Below are positions 1 to 11,037 of a stretch of DNA of 64,000 nucleotides, piece after piece. Where the stretch lies: NCBI GenBank assembly GCA_015501055.1, contig JADNYV010000002.1:186001-250000 (forward strand), in the 5' to 3' direction. Each line of letters starts with the position of its first letter. Within the stretch, counting starts at the first letter, position 1. A program made the position numbers and the translations under genes. Under the pieces are notes generated by a model, which saw only the letters and a program-made list of their open reading frames with translations, was not told the origin of the DNA and did no database searches. This DNA comes from Mucidula mucida. Lineage: Eukaryota; Basidiomycota; Agaricomycetes; Agaricales; Physalacriaceae.

Positions 1-1734
1 TATCATGCTCGCAGCGGATGGGACATCCATGATGCCGTTTACTCCAGAGAACTGCTGATATCGAACAAGGCAAACGGTTATCGTGATCTCATAGCGACTA
101 TTGATTTGTCCACGTATCGCCGTATTCCTTGGGAAGATAACGTCCCCTTCTTCCTCGTATCTTTCCAAGATCCCGAGTCTCGAGAGCCACTGGTCGTTGA
201 CCCCCGCAGTATTCTCAAGATAACCACAGATCGTGCGAGCGCGCGTGGATATCAATGTTTTGCTGGCGTTGAGTACGAGGTAAGTCGACGTTCCACGCGA
301 CTTTTCGATCTAGGTACACTCACGCGTTTCCCAGTTCTTCAACTTCAAGGGTGTGTCGCTTACGCGCCTATCTGCCATGCCAATCTCAATTCGTCAACAG
401 AAACACCCGAGACCTTGGCCCAGAAGAATTTTCACAATTTGACCCCGTTAACACCTGGAAGTATGTTGCGCAATTCTTCATTTTCTCTCTCCTCGAACCA
501 AACATTTTAGTGCACGGATACTCACTTCTACGGACTCAGTTGAACAATGATTACTTCCACGACATCTTCAATCTTGCAACACAGTTTGGTGTAGACATCG
601 AAGGGCATCGTAATGTGTTCCGCATCTCTCGCCCACCTAATTTAACATCATTCTACAGATACCGAAACTGGTCCCGGCGTACTTGAGACCGCCCTTGCGT
701 ACACAAGTGCTTTGAGAATGGCAGACAACGCGATTTTGTTCAAATACTTGACAAAGAGCATTGGCATGAAGCGTGGCGTAGTTCCAAGTTTCATGGCCAA
801 GCCGTGGGGTAACGTAAGTTAATCGACAGGAGGCAATTTCAGTGTTCTGACACATTTTCTTCAAGCTTCCTGGATGCAGTGGGCGCGTATCTTACACTAT
901 CGTCGCGTGATTGCTCTTGACGCGTTTCTGCAGCCATATACATGTTTCTCTGCGGAACGAGGCCGGCGACAATATCTTTGCTCTCCCAAAATCCGATGTT
1001 GCCAAGGGGCGGGAAAATGCTGCATTTCAGGACACCAAGTACATAAGCGAGGTCGCCGAACAGTTCCTCGCGGGCGTGTTGGACGGTATTGCCGATGGTA
1101 TGTTTTCACATCTATGATATATATGGTGCTGACCACCCAAGCAAAGTTATGCCCATGGTATGTCTGTCCAAGTACAATGGTACCCTTCTAATTGTATATA
1201 GCTAGTCCCGACGATCAACGGCTACAAGCGCCTCGTTGGAGGCGAAGCGTTTTGGGCTCCTAATGCCGTAACTTACGGATACGACTCGCGCGCTGCGTCC
1301 ATCCGTGTTCTATCCCCGCCGTCTGTGCCTCCTTCAGCTACACGGTTCGAGGTTCGTGTTCCCGGTGCGGACATGAACCCGTACTTTGCGCTGAGCGCAG
1401 TCTTCCTTCTGGGTCTTCGCGGCATCGAGAAGAAGATGAAGCTTACCATTCCCCCCATCTCACATTTCTCGCCAGAGGATAAGAAGAACGGCAAGGTCAA
1501 GATGCTTCCAGTGTCTCTGGAAACAGCCACGACGCGCATGATGCAGCCGGATAGTGTGGCGCGCGAGCCCGAGATGTTCGGTGACGTGTTTGTGGAACAC
1601 TTTGGGGGTACAAGAGAACACGAAGTTAAATTGTGGAATGAGGCGGTCACGAACTGGGAAGGTAAGTCTCGTGTATCTCTTACAGTTCGAAGCTAAGGTG
1701 TTCAACAGTGGAACGATACATAGAACTTGCGTAA
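1..1734 (+). CDS. Glutamine synthetase-like protein (FluG/GlnA type), 3' part
   Basis: This is the 3' portion of a glutamine synthetase catalytic domain; the gene begins before the window. Spliced exons give family motifs: EYEFFNF across the intron at about 280-340, HIHVSL (the ATP/glutamate-site His strand), then RVPGADMNPYFALSA and a C-terminal REHEVKLWNEAVTNWE block. The last intron (about 1661-1707) joins NWE to VERYIELA and a TAA stop at 1732-1734. The enzyme class ligates ammonia or an amine to glutamate, normally in the cytosol. The C-terminal spacing fits FluG-like type I enzymes better than the compact eukaryotic type II enzyme. One intron, between GCSG and HIHVSL, has no GT donor in the right phase and may start with GC. 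N-terminal domains, such as the FluG amidohydrolase part, cannot be judged. Confidence 0.9.
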
Positions 1735-1799
1735 GAAATAGAACGACGCCTAAAAAGAGGAATAATATTATGTGTACAATGTCCACCAGAGCCTCTGGC

Positions 1800-2704
1800 T
1801 CAAGCTTTGCATTCGATGGGCCGGGGCAAGCCTTGCAGCCACTTCATGAAATGAGGCACATCCTATGGGAACACGTCAAAGGACGCGTGGGATCGAAGAA
1901 CAAGGGCGCTTACCTCTGCTATTTTACTGGGCATGCTCGATTCGACTATAAATGCGGGTATACTGCCTCCGGGCGTGCTTGACGTAGCCATGCGCCACTC
2001 TGTCGTGCCATCATCTAGTTCTGTCAATCGTTCCACACTGACGTAGCGCCCTTTGATCGCCTTCTCCTCGAGGGCAGCAAGCTCGGGGTCGTCGGAGAGG
2101 TCAATGGGAATGGATATGATCATCCTAGTTTTGTGGCTCGTTGTTGATGAAAGGAGACTTGTGGGAACACTCACCCGCTGCGGGGAGACGTCTCTTGGAG
2201 CTGCACGACTTGCAGTACGGTAAAGACCCGCGCTTTGACAGGCGGGGTAAACTTGTAATACAATGTCCATATAGTTTGAGTGGGCGAGATTTCCTTGACT
2301 TTTGTGACTTTGTGAATGTCGGGTATGAACCTGCGAGATGCGGTGTTTAAGAGTTTGAGTATGCAATATTAGACGTACTCTTTCTCATGGAGGGCTTTGT
2401 CTGCCCCCAGTTTGCTCCAGATCTGGTCGAAAGTTGCTTCGCTGGCAGGGTGTTTGCTGACGCGACAATGAAACTGTGCGCCGTCCTCGGGATGTTTTGG
2501 GCGGTAGTATGTCTTGACGACTTTGTGGTAGGTTTTCCCAGCCTTCCACGACTCGGTGGAGTCGATGAGTTCCTTGCCTGCAGCTAGAATGGCGGACTCG
2601 GAGGGAAGCTCTGGTGCATATTAGACAGACACGGCTTTAGGAGAGAGAGTTGGCCTACGCGATGGCTTGAGCGGGGTAATGGTGAGCTTGACGGCGGTAG
2701 ACAT
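1800..2704 (-). CDS. DUF3074 (START-like fold) protein
   Basis: Reading the minus strand from the ATG at 2704 gives MSTAVKLTITPLKPS, an intron, then LPSESAILAAGKELIDSTESW, the WKAGKTYHKVVKTYYRP block and ATFDQIWSKLGADK. After a GTACGT intron follow FIPDIHKVTKVKEISPTQTIW and YKFTPPVKARVFTVLQVVQ. The last exon ends in FMKWLQGLPRPIECKA with a stop at 1800-1802. The order matches fungal DUF3074 proteins, which have a START-like lipid-binding fold and no established biochemical role. A palindromic TATA-like block lies 31-42 bases upstream of the ATG, so the leader would be very short. Four introns are needed. The gene converges on the glutamine synthetase gene with a 65-bp gap. Confidence 0.82.
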
Positions 2705-2734
2705 GGTGGTGATGAGCGTTGAGAAAGAGAAGGG

Positions 2735-2746
2735 CCTATATATAGG
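2735..2746 (-). promoter_or_regulatory. TATA-like block upstream of the DUF3074 gene
   Basis: A palindromic CCTATATATAGG sits 31-42 bases upstream of the chosen ATG. If used as a TATA box it would place transcription start almost at the start codon. Confidence 0.4.
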
Positions 2747-2811
2747 TTGCGGCAACGGCGATGGGGTTGAGATCAGAGACGGGTAGCATTGCAAAGTAGT
2801 CTGTATTAAAG

Positions 2812-3398
2812 TCATACTGCCGCGTCTGCTAAGGGTGCATTGAGATTCTTCAATCCAAAGTAACGATCCCGCCCTCGCTCCGCCTCATCCCGCGGTAGAG
2901 TCTCGCCTCTGACGCGTACGACGCCAACATACTTGCGCTCGCCGTTCATGTACTTTTGCTTGTAGAACCGCACGTAGCCAGGAATCAGAGCGAATATGGT
3001 GTGGTCACGGCCTATGCCGACCTGTACAGAAACAGCGTCAGAAGAAAGCACAAACTACTTCAAGTCACGACTCGCATTCGCAGCTGGATGAAAGACGGTG
3101 CCCCGTTGGCGAATGATGATGTTGCCTGGTATCACGTATTGATCTGCGCCACGACAATAAGTCTGTTGTCCTTAAAGTAATGGGAGGACAATGCACCAGA
3201 GAATTTTTTGACACCGAGCCGCTTTCCTGGTGAGCTACCATGATTGGCAATTGTTCCTCCGGCTCGTTTTGTTGCAGTTCGGACCGCGCCAAGGCCTGTC
3301 TATTGTTCTATTACAGACAACAAGGCCAGCGAACAAAACAACCCACCGAAATTGGAAAAAGGGCTGGTTACGCGGTCGATGCAGCGAAGAAAAGACAT
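2812..3398 (-). CDS. MRPL27: Mitochondrial large-subunit ribosomal protein bL27m
   Basis: Exon 1 is MSFLRCIDR from the ATG at 3398. It joins in phase to GLGAVRTATKRAGGTIANHG, SSPGKRLGVKKFS, QYVIPGNIIIRQRGTVFHP and VGIGRDHTIFALIPGYVRF. These are the classic L27 signatures: ATK-AGG, GKRLGVKKF, a Gly-Arg-rich strand and the N-VGIG-DHT turn. The protein lies near the peptidyl-transferase tRNA sites of the mitoribosome. The lysine-rich tail ends at a stop at 2812-2814. The third intron (3022-3075) only keeps the frame if the donor is GC: AAT|GCGAGT...CAG|GTC gives the conserved N-VGIG. The gene is divergent from SKP1 across 150 bp. Confidence 0.93.
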
Positions 3399-3548
3399 AA
3401 GTACAATAGCCTGATCAGCGCACAGACCTTGACTGGCCGGCATTTGTAAGCGGCATGCCACCTTATAACGTGCCCCAGCGGTCCCGATCTATCATTGCCT
3501 CTTTCACCAAATCTACAACAGCTCATACCACTCGCCTCTACTCTCAAA
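3399..3548. promoter_or_regulatory. Bidirectional promoter between bL27m and SKP1
   Basis: 150 bp separate the two divergent start codons. No TATA box is obvious. Both genes are constitutive housekeeping genes. Confidence 0.5.
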
Positions 3549-4300
3549 ATGGTCTTACTCGTTACTTCCGACAATGAGCAGTTTAACACTGACAAAGATG
3601 TTGTCGAGCGCTCCGTCCTTATCAAGAACATGCTTGAAGGTATAGCTATCGTCTTTTTTCCAGCCACAAGTGGCTCACCTCGCAACGTGCAGATGTCGGC
3701 GAGTCAGATCAGCCCATCCCTCTACCCAACGTCTCGTCCAGTGTGCTGAAAAAGGTAGCCACCTCTGTCTTTTGGTCACCGATATGCTCACCGTGTCGTG
3801 TAGGTGCTTGAGTACTGCGAACACCACCGTGGCGAGCCCCTACCAGCGCCGGATGCCGACTCTAGCCAGGACGACACTCGCAAGCGCACCACCGACATTA
3901 GCGAATGGGATCAAAAGTTCATCACCGTTGACCAGGAGATGCTCTTTGAGATCATCCTCGCCGCCAACTACCTTGACATCAAGTCACTTCTGTTTGTGGC
4001 GCTTATGCTCTGACATACTTTTCCTTCTCACGTTCACGTGTTAGTGATGTCGGCTGCAAGACCGTCGCCAACATGATCAAGGGCAAGACACCCGAAGAAA
4101 TCCGCAAGCTGTTTAACATCGTTAACGACTTTACGCCCGAAGAGGAGGTCAGTACCCCTGATCCTTAACACGACTCATTCTGACTATTCTCTTTTTCAGG
4201 CCCAGATTAAGAAGGAGAACGTACGTGTCTTCATATGTCGTTTCTTTTGTCTGGCACTTGACGATTACTATTTCTACAGGAATGGGCTGAGGACCGGTGA
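3549..4300 (+). CDS. SKP1: SKP1, SCF ubiquitin ligase adaptor
   Basis: The ATG at 3549 begins [22 protein letters not shown]. Spliced exons then give [21 protein letters not shown], the acidic PDADSSQDD loop, [27 protein letters not shown], the invariant [20 protein letters not shown] and a terminal NEWAEDR stop at 4298-4300. This is the whole SKP1 fold: a BTB/POZ part, then the two C-terminal helices that bind F-box proteins. SKP1 bridges CUL1 and F-box receptors in cytosol and nucleus. Very short 3' exons and about five introns of roughly 50 bp are used. A truncated F-box/LRR-type relic occurs elsewhere in the window but is not linked. Confidence 0.96.
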
Positions 4301-4529
4301 ACGTTGTCTGTCGTGCTTTTGCTGTCGTGTAGTAGTCATAGTAGTTCCTGTATCATCGCTTAACTCTTTTTCTCTTGTCTCTATTTGCTGTATTCTTGAA
4401 ATCAACTCGACGAGTCAATCCAACTCTTTGAATGGCCCGCTGAATGGTGTGACGTAAGCAACCAAAGAGACTGCACAGCCTTGTTTTGGCTTTGGCGTTC
4501 ATTCCCTTTTGCAACCAGCACTTGTTTGG

Positions 4530-6241
4530 ATGCCCATCCCAGATCCAGACATTCCTGGCACGCTCGTGCCCGCGAATTCACAACAAGACTTTTTTCTAAA
4601 GAGCACCGTCACTCGTCTTTGCAATTTGAACAACCAACGGTGCGTTTACAGCTCTTCCGGCTGTTGTTCACGCGCCTCATTACATGTCAGATTCCCCGGA
4701 AGTCAGCCTGTCAGCTTCCTCACTCGGGATCTCGCGAAACTTGAAAGAGAAGAGTGCGTAGCTTGTCTTTCATCACATTTCTCTGGTCGTAACCGTTCAT
4801 CGACGTAGCTATTGGGTTTGCGAGAAATCTGACGGACTTCGAGTGTTGCTATTTGTATGTTCGTCTGGAGGTGGACAACAGGACACATATCTTGTAAGCC
4901 TTCACCGACGGCGTGTTTCCACATCGTTCACGTCGTGGGTCAGATCAACCGACACAATGAATACTACCTCCAGGACGGACTCTTCTTTCCCCATCACATG
5001 AATCTGAAGAACCCCCTCGGAAGCACTATTGTTGACGGGGAGCTTGTCATGGACAAGGATCCCAAATCCGGTCAGGTGTGCCACTTTGTTGTGTCGTCGG
5101 GCGACGTGTCGTGACTCGTTGCAGACCACCCTTCGTTATCTCGCGTTTGATTGTCTTGTCGCCGATGGACAGAATGTCATGCCCAGGCCACTCGATAAGA
5201 GATATGGGGTACGCTCGCCAGCTACTCAATCCACAAACTCATGCGCATACGTCTCTGTAGAGACTTACTGAATGGTTCTACAAGCCATACTCGCAAATGC
5301 TCAGAGACCACCCTCAAATGGCCCAGAACCAACCGTTTGAGTGAGCAATACTCCCTTGAATTGGCGAAGCGTTCGGGAGACTCATTTCAATCAGCATCAA
5401 GGTCAAACAAATCAAGTCATCCTACAATGTAGAACAAGTTTTCACCATCGACATTCCCGCCCTGCAACACGGGACGGATGGACTCATTTATACTTGTGTC
5501 AACGCGCCTTATTCGCCTGGCACGGATCCAAACATGTACGTGGTTATCGGACTGTTGAATGTCTAGATTCACAGAGACGCGCAGAATGAAATGGAAATCC
5601 GCATACGAAAACTCTATCGACTTCAAACTGGAACTGCGCTTTCCGCCTTTACTGTCGGATCCGTCAAAGCCAGACTTTCATGCTAAGCCGGTATTCCTAT
5701 TACACCAATGGCTTGGCGGTGAACGATACGAACAATACGACGACATGTATGTGGACGATGACGAGTGGGAACAGTAAGATTTTCACGCGTCTTTCGTGTC
5801 TAGGAAGGCTCATGGTTACGTAGGATGAAGCTCTCAGGAGAACAGTACGACGACCGCATCGTCGAAGTCCACTGGGATCCAGCGGTGGGGCACTGGCGCT
5901 TCATGAGGTTCCGAGACGATAAGCCTCACGGCAACCATCAAAGTACCGTCGAGGGTGTAATCGCGAGCATCATCGACGGAGTCGAAAAAGACGCGGTAAT
6001 AGTGACATATTGGCTTTTTCTGCACCCTCGACTGATACCAACCCTTTTTTGTCAGCTCTTAGCACGGTCTACCGCGATCCGCAATGCTTGGAAGGCGCGA
6101 CAGGGCACTCCAGTAACCGCGCCCGCCGTCAAACGTCCATTGGGTACAGACGCCATCTCGGTGTTGCGTTATGGTCCCATCGCCACATCTCCGTGGAGTA
6201 AAGTTTCAGGCCCAGAAACTATCGCTGGAATGAAGCGATGA
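4530..6241 (+). CDS. CEG1: mRNA-capping enzyme, guanylyltransferase subunit
   Basis: Nucleotidyl-transferase that moves GMP from GTP to the 5'-diphosphate of nascent RNA. The ATG at 4530 begins MPIPDPDIPGTLVP. Motif I is CEKSDGLRVL, whose Lys carries GMP. Motif III is STIVDGELVMD, motif IV is HGTDGLIYT and motif V lies in MKWKSAYENSIDFKL. The C-terminal OB-fold follows (HWDPAVGHWRFMRFRDDK, then motif VI-like NHQSTVEGVIASI). The stop at 6239-6241 follows GMKR. About ten short introns are needed. As in other fungi there is no fused triphosphatase domain. An earlier in-frame TTG codon exists but 4530 is the first ATG. Confidence 0.95.
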
Positions 6242-7185
6242 TCTCAAGCGTTATTGGGGTTTGCGACTTGAATCAGCATCTCATATCTCGTGCACTCCAC
6301 GCCACCATCTGCCACGGTCGTCTTGCCATCATTCTGTCGTAAACATTGCACTGCGGGATCGTGGAGGTGCACAAGTGGGCCCACCAGAACGTTTCCATCA
6401 GGTTGTTCGTATACGTGGATTGCGCACGAGATTCCTATCCTATCATCGGGCTTGATGTGTTTCCGATTCTGAAGACACGTACGTCAAGGTCGACGGCGCG
6501 GAGAAAGCTGGGGCTTTGTTTTCACGCGACAATACGCAGGGACATGGTGACATGGTCCTCAGAAGACTGTGTACCACGAGTTATTTCATCCTTCTCCGGA
6601 CACACATTCATGTATAATCTACAACAAATTTATTGCACAGTTACACACAAGGAACACTGTCGTAATGGTCGTGGCAAGTTATCATCAAGATAGGTAATTG
6701 GCATGGAGTGAAAAACAAGAATGCGTGCATGTCTAGTCGTTACAGTTGTGAAGAGAAAAGAAGAACAGGGTTGAACACTTTGTCGCGAGCGGATTTTGTG
6801 GGAGTATTCAAAACATCATCGAGGGGAACGTAAAACGATCATCAAGGAATAGTAATAGGCCTGGCATTAAGCTGTCCAGAGATATGAAGAATAAGGTAAT
6901 CCGCTCGATGGAAACACGCAATGGATTGACGCAGTCCACCGAGCAGACGGGGGGCCTTCCAGAATAAATCATGGGTGTTCGTTGAATGGCGACGATGCAG
7001 ATGAATAGCAAGAATAATGCGGGTTTGGGGTGACGATGGAGATGGTGCAGATGCAAGTGTGGGAATGGATTGCGAAAGCAGTAAACAATTTTGCGACGTG
7101 AGATGAAATGAGGTAAGGAGGAGATGCTGGGGTACAAAATTTTGGAAGGGTCTCCGCGAGTTGTGTGATTATTGGATGGGCGGCT
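6242..7185. other. Intergenic region between convergent genes
   Basis: This is shared 3' sequence of CEG1 (plus) and the conserved unknown gene (minus). Short open frames occur on both strands, the longest plus-strand one being 115 codons at 6346-6693. None shows a family motif, plausible splice structure or start context, so no gene is called. Confidence 0.6.
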
Positions 7186-7943
7186 TCAGTTGAAGATGGC
7201 CGGGGAGCGCGATGAAAGCGGGGACACCGTGAAGTCGGCGTACACCTCTTGGAAATCGCTTTGGAGGGCAAGAAAGTCCGCAAATGTCTGGGCGCGAATG
7301 GTAAGGTAGGCCGGCACCGCTCCGCTCCGGGCACGTCTTCCCGCTGTGTACGGGGGAAGCTCCGAGTCGGCATCCCGGGTGCCCAGGTCGAGGTACTCGA
7401 GGTCCAAGCGCATGCCTTCAATGGTGGTTTCGGGCAGTTCGGGTGTCGATTCCAACGACGACGACGACGAATCCCGACCGTGTCGCGTGCGAGGCGGCGT
7501 CGTGGGCACCACTGATAGTATGGCCTGCAATGACGCATTAATCTCGACGCATATAAAAAACGTGGGCATGGCTTCACACACACCTCTGATGGCTCGGTAA
7601 GAGATGGATTCCATGTAAACGGCACAAACGAGCGGTCAACCTCTGAGTATTGAGGAGGCTGGACACGGTCTGCTGCGACGTGTAAAGGAACCTGCTCCGT
7701 GTCCCGTTCGTCGCGGCCGACATCCTCGTCGTCGTGGTCAGGGCTGACCAGACATTGGCCATCTACAACTCTCCACCACTCGATGTCCGCCAAGACTCTC
7801 CTGCCTATCGATTCTGAGCCCGTTGAGCGCCTGTGGCCACCTGTGCCTTGACTGCGAAGCATAGCAGCTTGCTCTGAGAGCGAGGTCGGGTACGGGGACG
7901 ACCGGACGGCCGGGGACGACAGAGTACGACGAAGAGATGGCAT
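7186..7943 (-). CDS. Conserved Agaricomycete protein of unknown function
   Basis: The protein starts MPSLRRTLSSPAVRSSPYP and continues through a Ser/Gly/Arg-rich stretch to a conserved core, GRRVLADIEWWRVVDGQ, then an acidic DHDDEDVGRDERDTEQ. One intron (about 7514-7592) joins PSLTEPSE to AILSVVPTTPPRTR. The second exon ends PLSSRSPAIFN at a stop at 7186-7188. I recognise the N-terminus and RR-LADI-WW block as widespread in mushroom-forming fungi, with no assigned function. The frame is open further upstream to 8054, but those codons (YIK) overlap a TATA box, so the internal ATG at 7943 is preferred. It is predicted soluble, with disorder at both ends. Confidence 0.72.
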
Positions 7944-10178
7944 GGAGGACGAGGTGAACAACGAGCCGAGCAACCGCCTAACGCAGTGCTGTGGAAGAAA
8001 AGGAATGAGGGTGGGATTGCGACTGCCGATTTCATCTTTTATATAGCGCGGCAAATTTGATGTGACTTTGTGAAGAGTGGTAGATTCCGCGCCGACAGGC
8101 TGCAGGTGGCATAATTCCCTTTTCTGATTAAATCTTCCCTCCCCGCTTTGGCTCCTTAGCGACGCTTGGCAGATTTATTGCCGCTCACTTTAGTATTGTC
8201 TAGTGTACAGTCTAGTCGGCTAGCTATCTCTGCTTTTCATCTTGCCATGGCAGCCGTATTGTTCCATTTTTGGTCATCACGTCCTTACAGTGGATCCTGT
8301 TCCCTTGTTTCCACTTTTGTTCGGATTCTCTGCGCTCTATGTCAATGCATCTTTTACTTGCGCACGCTCTGTTCAGCCGCTAGATCCGTCGCAGAGCGCA
8401 GATATTTCCTTGCAGAACACGGCGTCCTCTCTGGATAATCGATCCACGGATCACCGGGCGATACCGCTCTAACGCTGCTCTCGTTGTCGCCGTGGATCTT
8501 CGCCGGCGGGCGCAGAACTGTAAGAACTTGCGCTAGACAGATGAACGACGCGTAAAAACGCGTTCATTTTCGCGTTCATTGACATAATCCGCCTTGCTGC
8601 AGCATCGCGATGGTGCCCCATCACATCTTTCGATCACCACGTTGTGCACTTAATCGCCTTTTCCAAAGGCTACTATTGTAGCCCACTATTAAGAAATACA
8701 TCAAGACGAACAGACATCAAGTCATAGTGGCGTAGACTGGCACAAGTCACCGAGCTACAAAAAGCCCGAACGCTTCTGTGCCTTTCAATTTGGCTTGTTG
8801 GCGTTAATTACTTCACAGCGGGTGGAAAGAGGATAACCGGAACTTCGCGTCACGCCACGGTGGTCGCGAAGACGAACAACCACGATGCTCTGGAGAAAAG
8901 TGTAGAATAAAGTAGTCGGGTCCGATTGCGGTGGAAGAAGAGTAGGGGTGAGAAGAAGAGTAAAAGCCTGAGGACAGAATGAAACCCCGGTGCATTTGAG
9001 AAGATCGGAATCAATGAAGGGATCTTTAGAAATGCAGAGCGTATGGTCGTGCACCCTACGGGTAAAGATGAACCTGATACAGGCGGTCCGGCTCCAAGAA
9101 AGGAACAAGGAGGCCCAATGCGTGTCAGGGAGAATGAAATGGACTGAGCATTGCCAATACTCATTGACGTAGGTCTCTTTGCGCAGAAAGTCGAGAACGG
9201 ACGAATCCGTGCACGCCTTGACAGTCTAGAGAACGTGAGATTTGCAAGAGTAGAACAGTGCTCATCGTTCTATTGCGCGGAAGAACGGAAGTGATATGTA
9301 ACGTACATGTTGCGTACAAACGCCAAACTTCGGGTTCAGAAATCCTGCGGTGCCAGCCATATGATGTCGCTGCCCACCTGGGTCCAAAAAGAATTGCCCT
9401 GTTGTCGAGAGGAACAGAGATGACAGCGAAGTTGATAGTAAATCAGCGAGATAATAACATCATGGTACACGAGACTTTGCGGAATGTTGAGAACGCTCCA
9501 AGATGGAAACTTGAAGGTCGTACAGATCCACATGTTTCATTGTCAGGCTTCGGAAATAAGAGGGCATCCTTCGCATCTGATGCACCCTCTATAGAGACGT
9601 AGTAGCCCTGTAGTGTTTTGACCTGGAGGTGCTGGATCGTGATATCCCTGTTAATACATACACAACACCACAATGATGGACTGGACCTACCGCAATCCTA
9701 CTGTATACTGAACGTAAGTCCCAGGCATGGTTCTGCATCCGGGAAAGCCCTGCTGATGCCTTGAACTCGTGAATCACGGCCTATAGACTGCCGGTTATAG
9801 AACACGCAACTCTTGAGAAATAGATGCCTTTGTCACGTTGATTTCCCGCGACCTGGTCACCGAGACTAAGAGAGGTGACGTAAATAAATGAAGCCTCGGA
9901 CAGTAATAGAGTGGCTAGTAGATCAAGATGTGTGTGCGGGAGACCTTTTGCGATGACACGATGAATCCTCGTGGCCGCATGATGAATAAAGCCGTTGACT
10001 GTGTTCTAGCGGATCCTTAGGAGACGAGGCGAGCTTCGTCGTAAGGATCAATAGTACGGGCCAGCGGAAACAGATCATTCTTTGTGCTATATAGCTCGAG
10101 AACATGGAAGGAAGGAGCAAGTCCATTTCAAAGTCCGCACCTCGCATTATCTTATCTGAGTGCCCCTGTCCGTGCTGT
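7944..10178. other. Gene-poor region with two ACGCGT boxes and weak coding traces
   Basis: No convincing gene is found in about 2.2 kb. Two ACGCGT hexamers (8548-8553 and 8558-8563), the MluI cell-cycle box sequence, lie 4 bp apart, but no gene is attached to them. On the minus strand, open segments at about 9923-10147, 9589-9777 and 9443-9673 are separated by intron-like joints (for example GTAGGT...AACAG near 9690-9650). Their products match no family I recognise. They could be a decayed gene or a poorly conserved one. Confidence 0.4.
8037..8045 (-). promoter_or_regulatory. TATA box of the MPSLRR-type gene
   Basis: TATATAAAA on the minus strand lies about 92 bases upstream of the ATG at 7943. 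It falls inside the upstream extension of the open frame, which argues that the extension is not translated. Confidence 0.5.
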
Positions 10179-10186
10179 CCGCCAAG

Positions 10187-10991
10187 TAGTGCTGCCGTGA
10201 GTCGAGTTCAACTCGGACCCTGAACTCGAGTCGACTCGCTCGTTACTTGATATGGTAACTGAGGAAGCGAGTCCATCAACTCGCTCTGTCAGCCTGCGTG
10301 ATGCACATCAGTGCGGGACTTCAATATCTTTCAATCTATCTATCATCATGTTCATCTTTGTTCACGCTTCACTGCTGTAAAAATCGACTCTTTTACGCAT
10401 TTCAATAGTGGGGTGACCGTTGGTTGGTAACGACGCCAGGCATCAGCTGTCCCTTGCGAACGTGTCTTTTCGTCAAGTAAAGAGACGGATGGTCTCCGAC
10501 GTGCTGCTATTTCACCTATTCTAATGGAAGTTCTCCAGATACTTAAATTTTCGTTCCGTGCAGACCGTTTATCATTCTTTGGTGACCTTGTTTGTACCTC
10601 AGAGGAGTTGGAGGTGATTAATATTCCTCCGTCTACCATAGAACACCTTATAAGCCATGGTCAAATCGACGACCTTTGGAAACTGATTAATTCTGCTGTC
10701 TAGTGTTACCTCTACTTACCTAATATAGATTGTTCATACTTCGTATAATACTTCTCATATTCACTTATGTGTATAGTACTTTATCGAATGCTATTCTGAG
10801 TCCACGAACGAGATGTTGAAGACTTGGTGAAGACGACGAGCTCTCAGTACATGCCGTTGTGCCGACTTGCCATTTTGGGTCTTGGGCTTGAGGCAGCTTG
10901 ATCTGAACTCGTTGTCCACTCGTTCCAAACAAGCCAGCTCACCCGGGTCTTCTCGCTCGATCTGAGCTCGACTCGACTCGCGGCAGCACTA
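10187..10991 (+). mobile_element. hAT-superfamily DNA transposon, internally deleted
   Basis: Terminal inverted repeats start TAGTGCTGCCG at 10187 and end with its complement at 10991. Similarity continues imperfectly for about 28 bp, followed by subterminal clusters of ACTCG/CGAGT. The element is flanked by a perfect 8-bp duplication CCGCCAAG (10179-10186 and 10992-10999), the hAT size. Inside, one plus frame from about 10432 to 10705 encodes a C-terminal transposase (hATC) dimerisation segment with SAVPCERVFSSSKET and SPILMEVLQILKFSFR. The zinc-finger and catalytic parts are absent, so the 805-bp copy is non-autonomous. Its right end lies 46 bp before the guanine deaminase ATG. Confidence 0.9.
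10432..10705 (+). pseudogene. hAT transposase C-terminal (hATC) remnant
   Basis: An open frame ending at TAG 10703-10705 reads SAVPCERVFSSSKETDGLRR, then SPILMEVLQILKFSFR and a DRLSFFGDL stretch. The P-CERVFSS block followed by L-P-LMEVLQ-LK is the diagnostic hATC signature of fungal hAT transposases. Nothing upstream within the element restores the RNase-H-like catalytic core. It is therefore a 3' transposase fragment. Confidence 0.85.
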
Positions 10992-11037
10992 CCGCCAAGC
11001 ACTTGTAAGCTAGCTTCCACGTCGACAACAACCAGCT

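Noticed and set aside
8166..8472. Hydrophobic plus-strand frames upstream of the MPSLRR gene
   Set aside because: No signal peptide, splice structure or family pattern; composition like a pyrimidine-rich promoter.
9336..10147. Chain of minus-strand open segments as a multi-exon gene
   Set aside because: Some intron-like joints exist, but no protein family, start or conserved residue pattern could be recognised. Listed only as weak coding traces.
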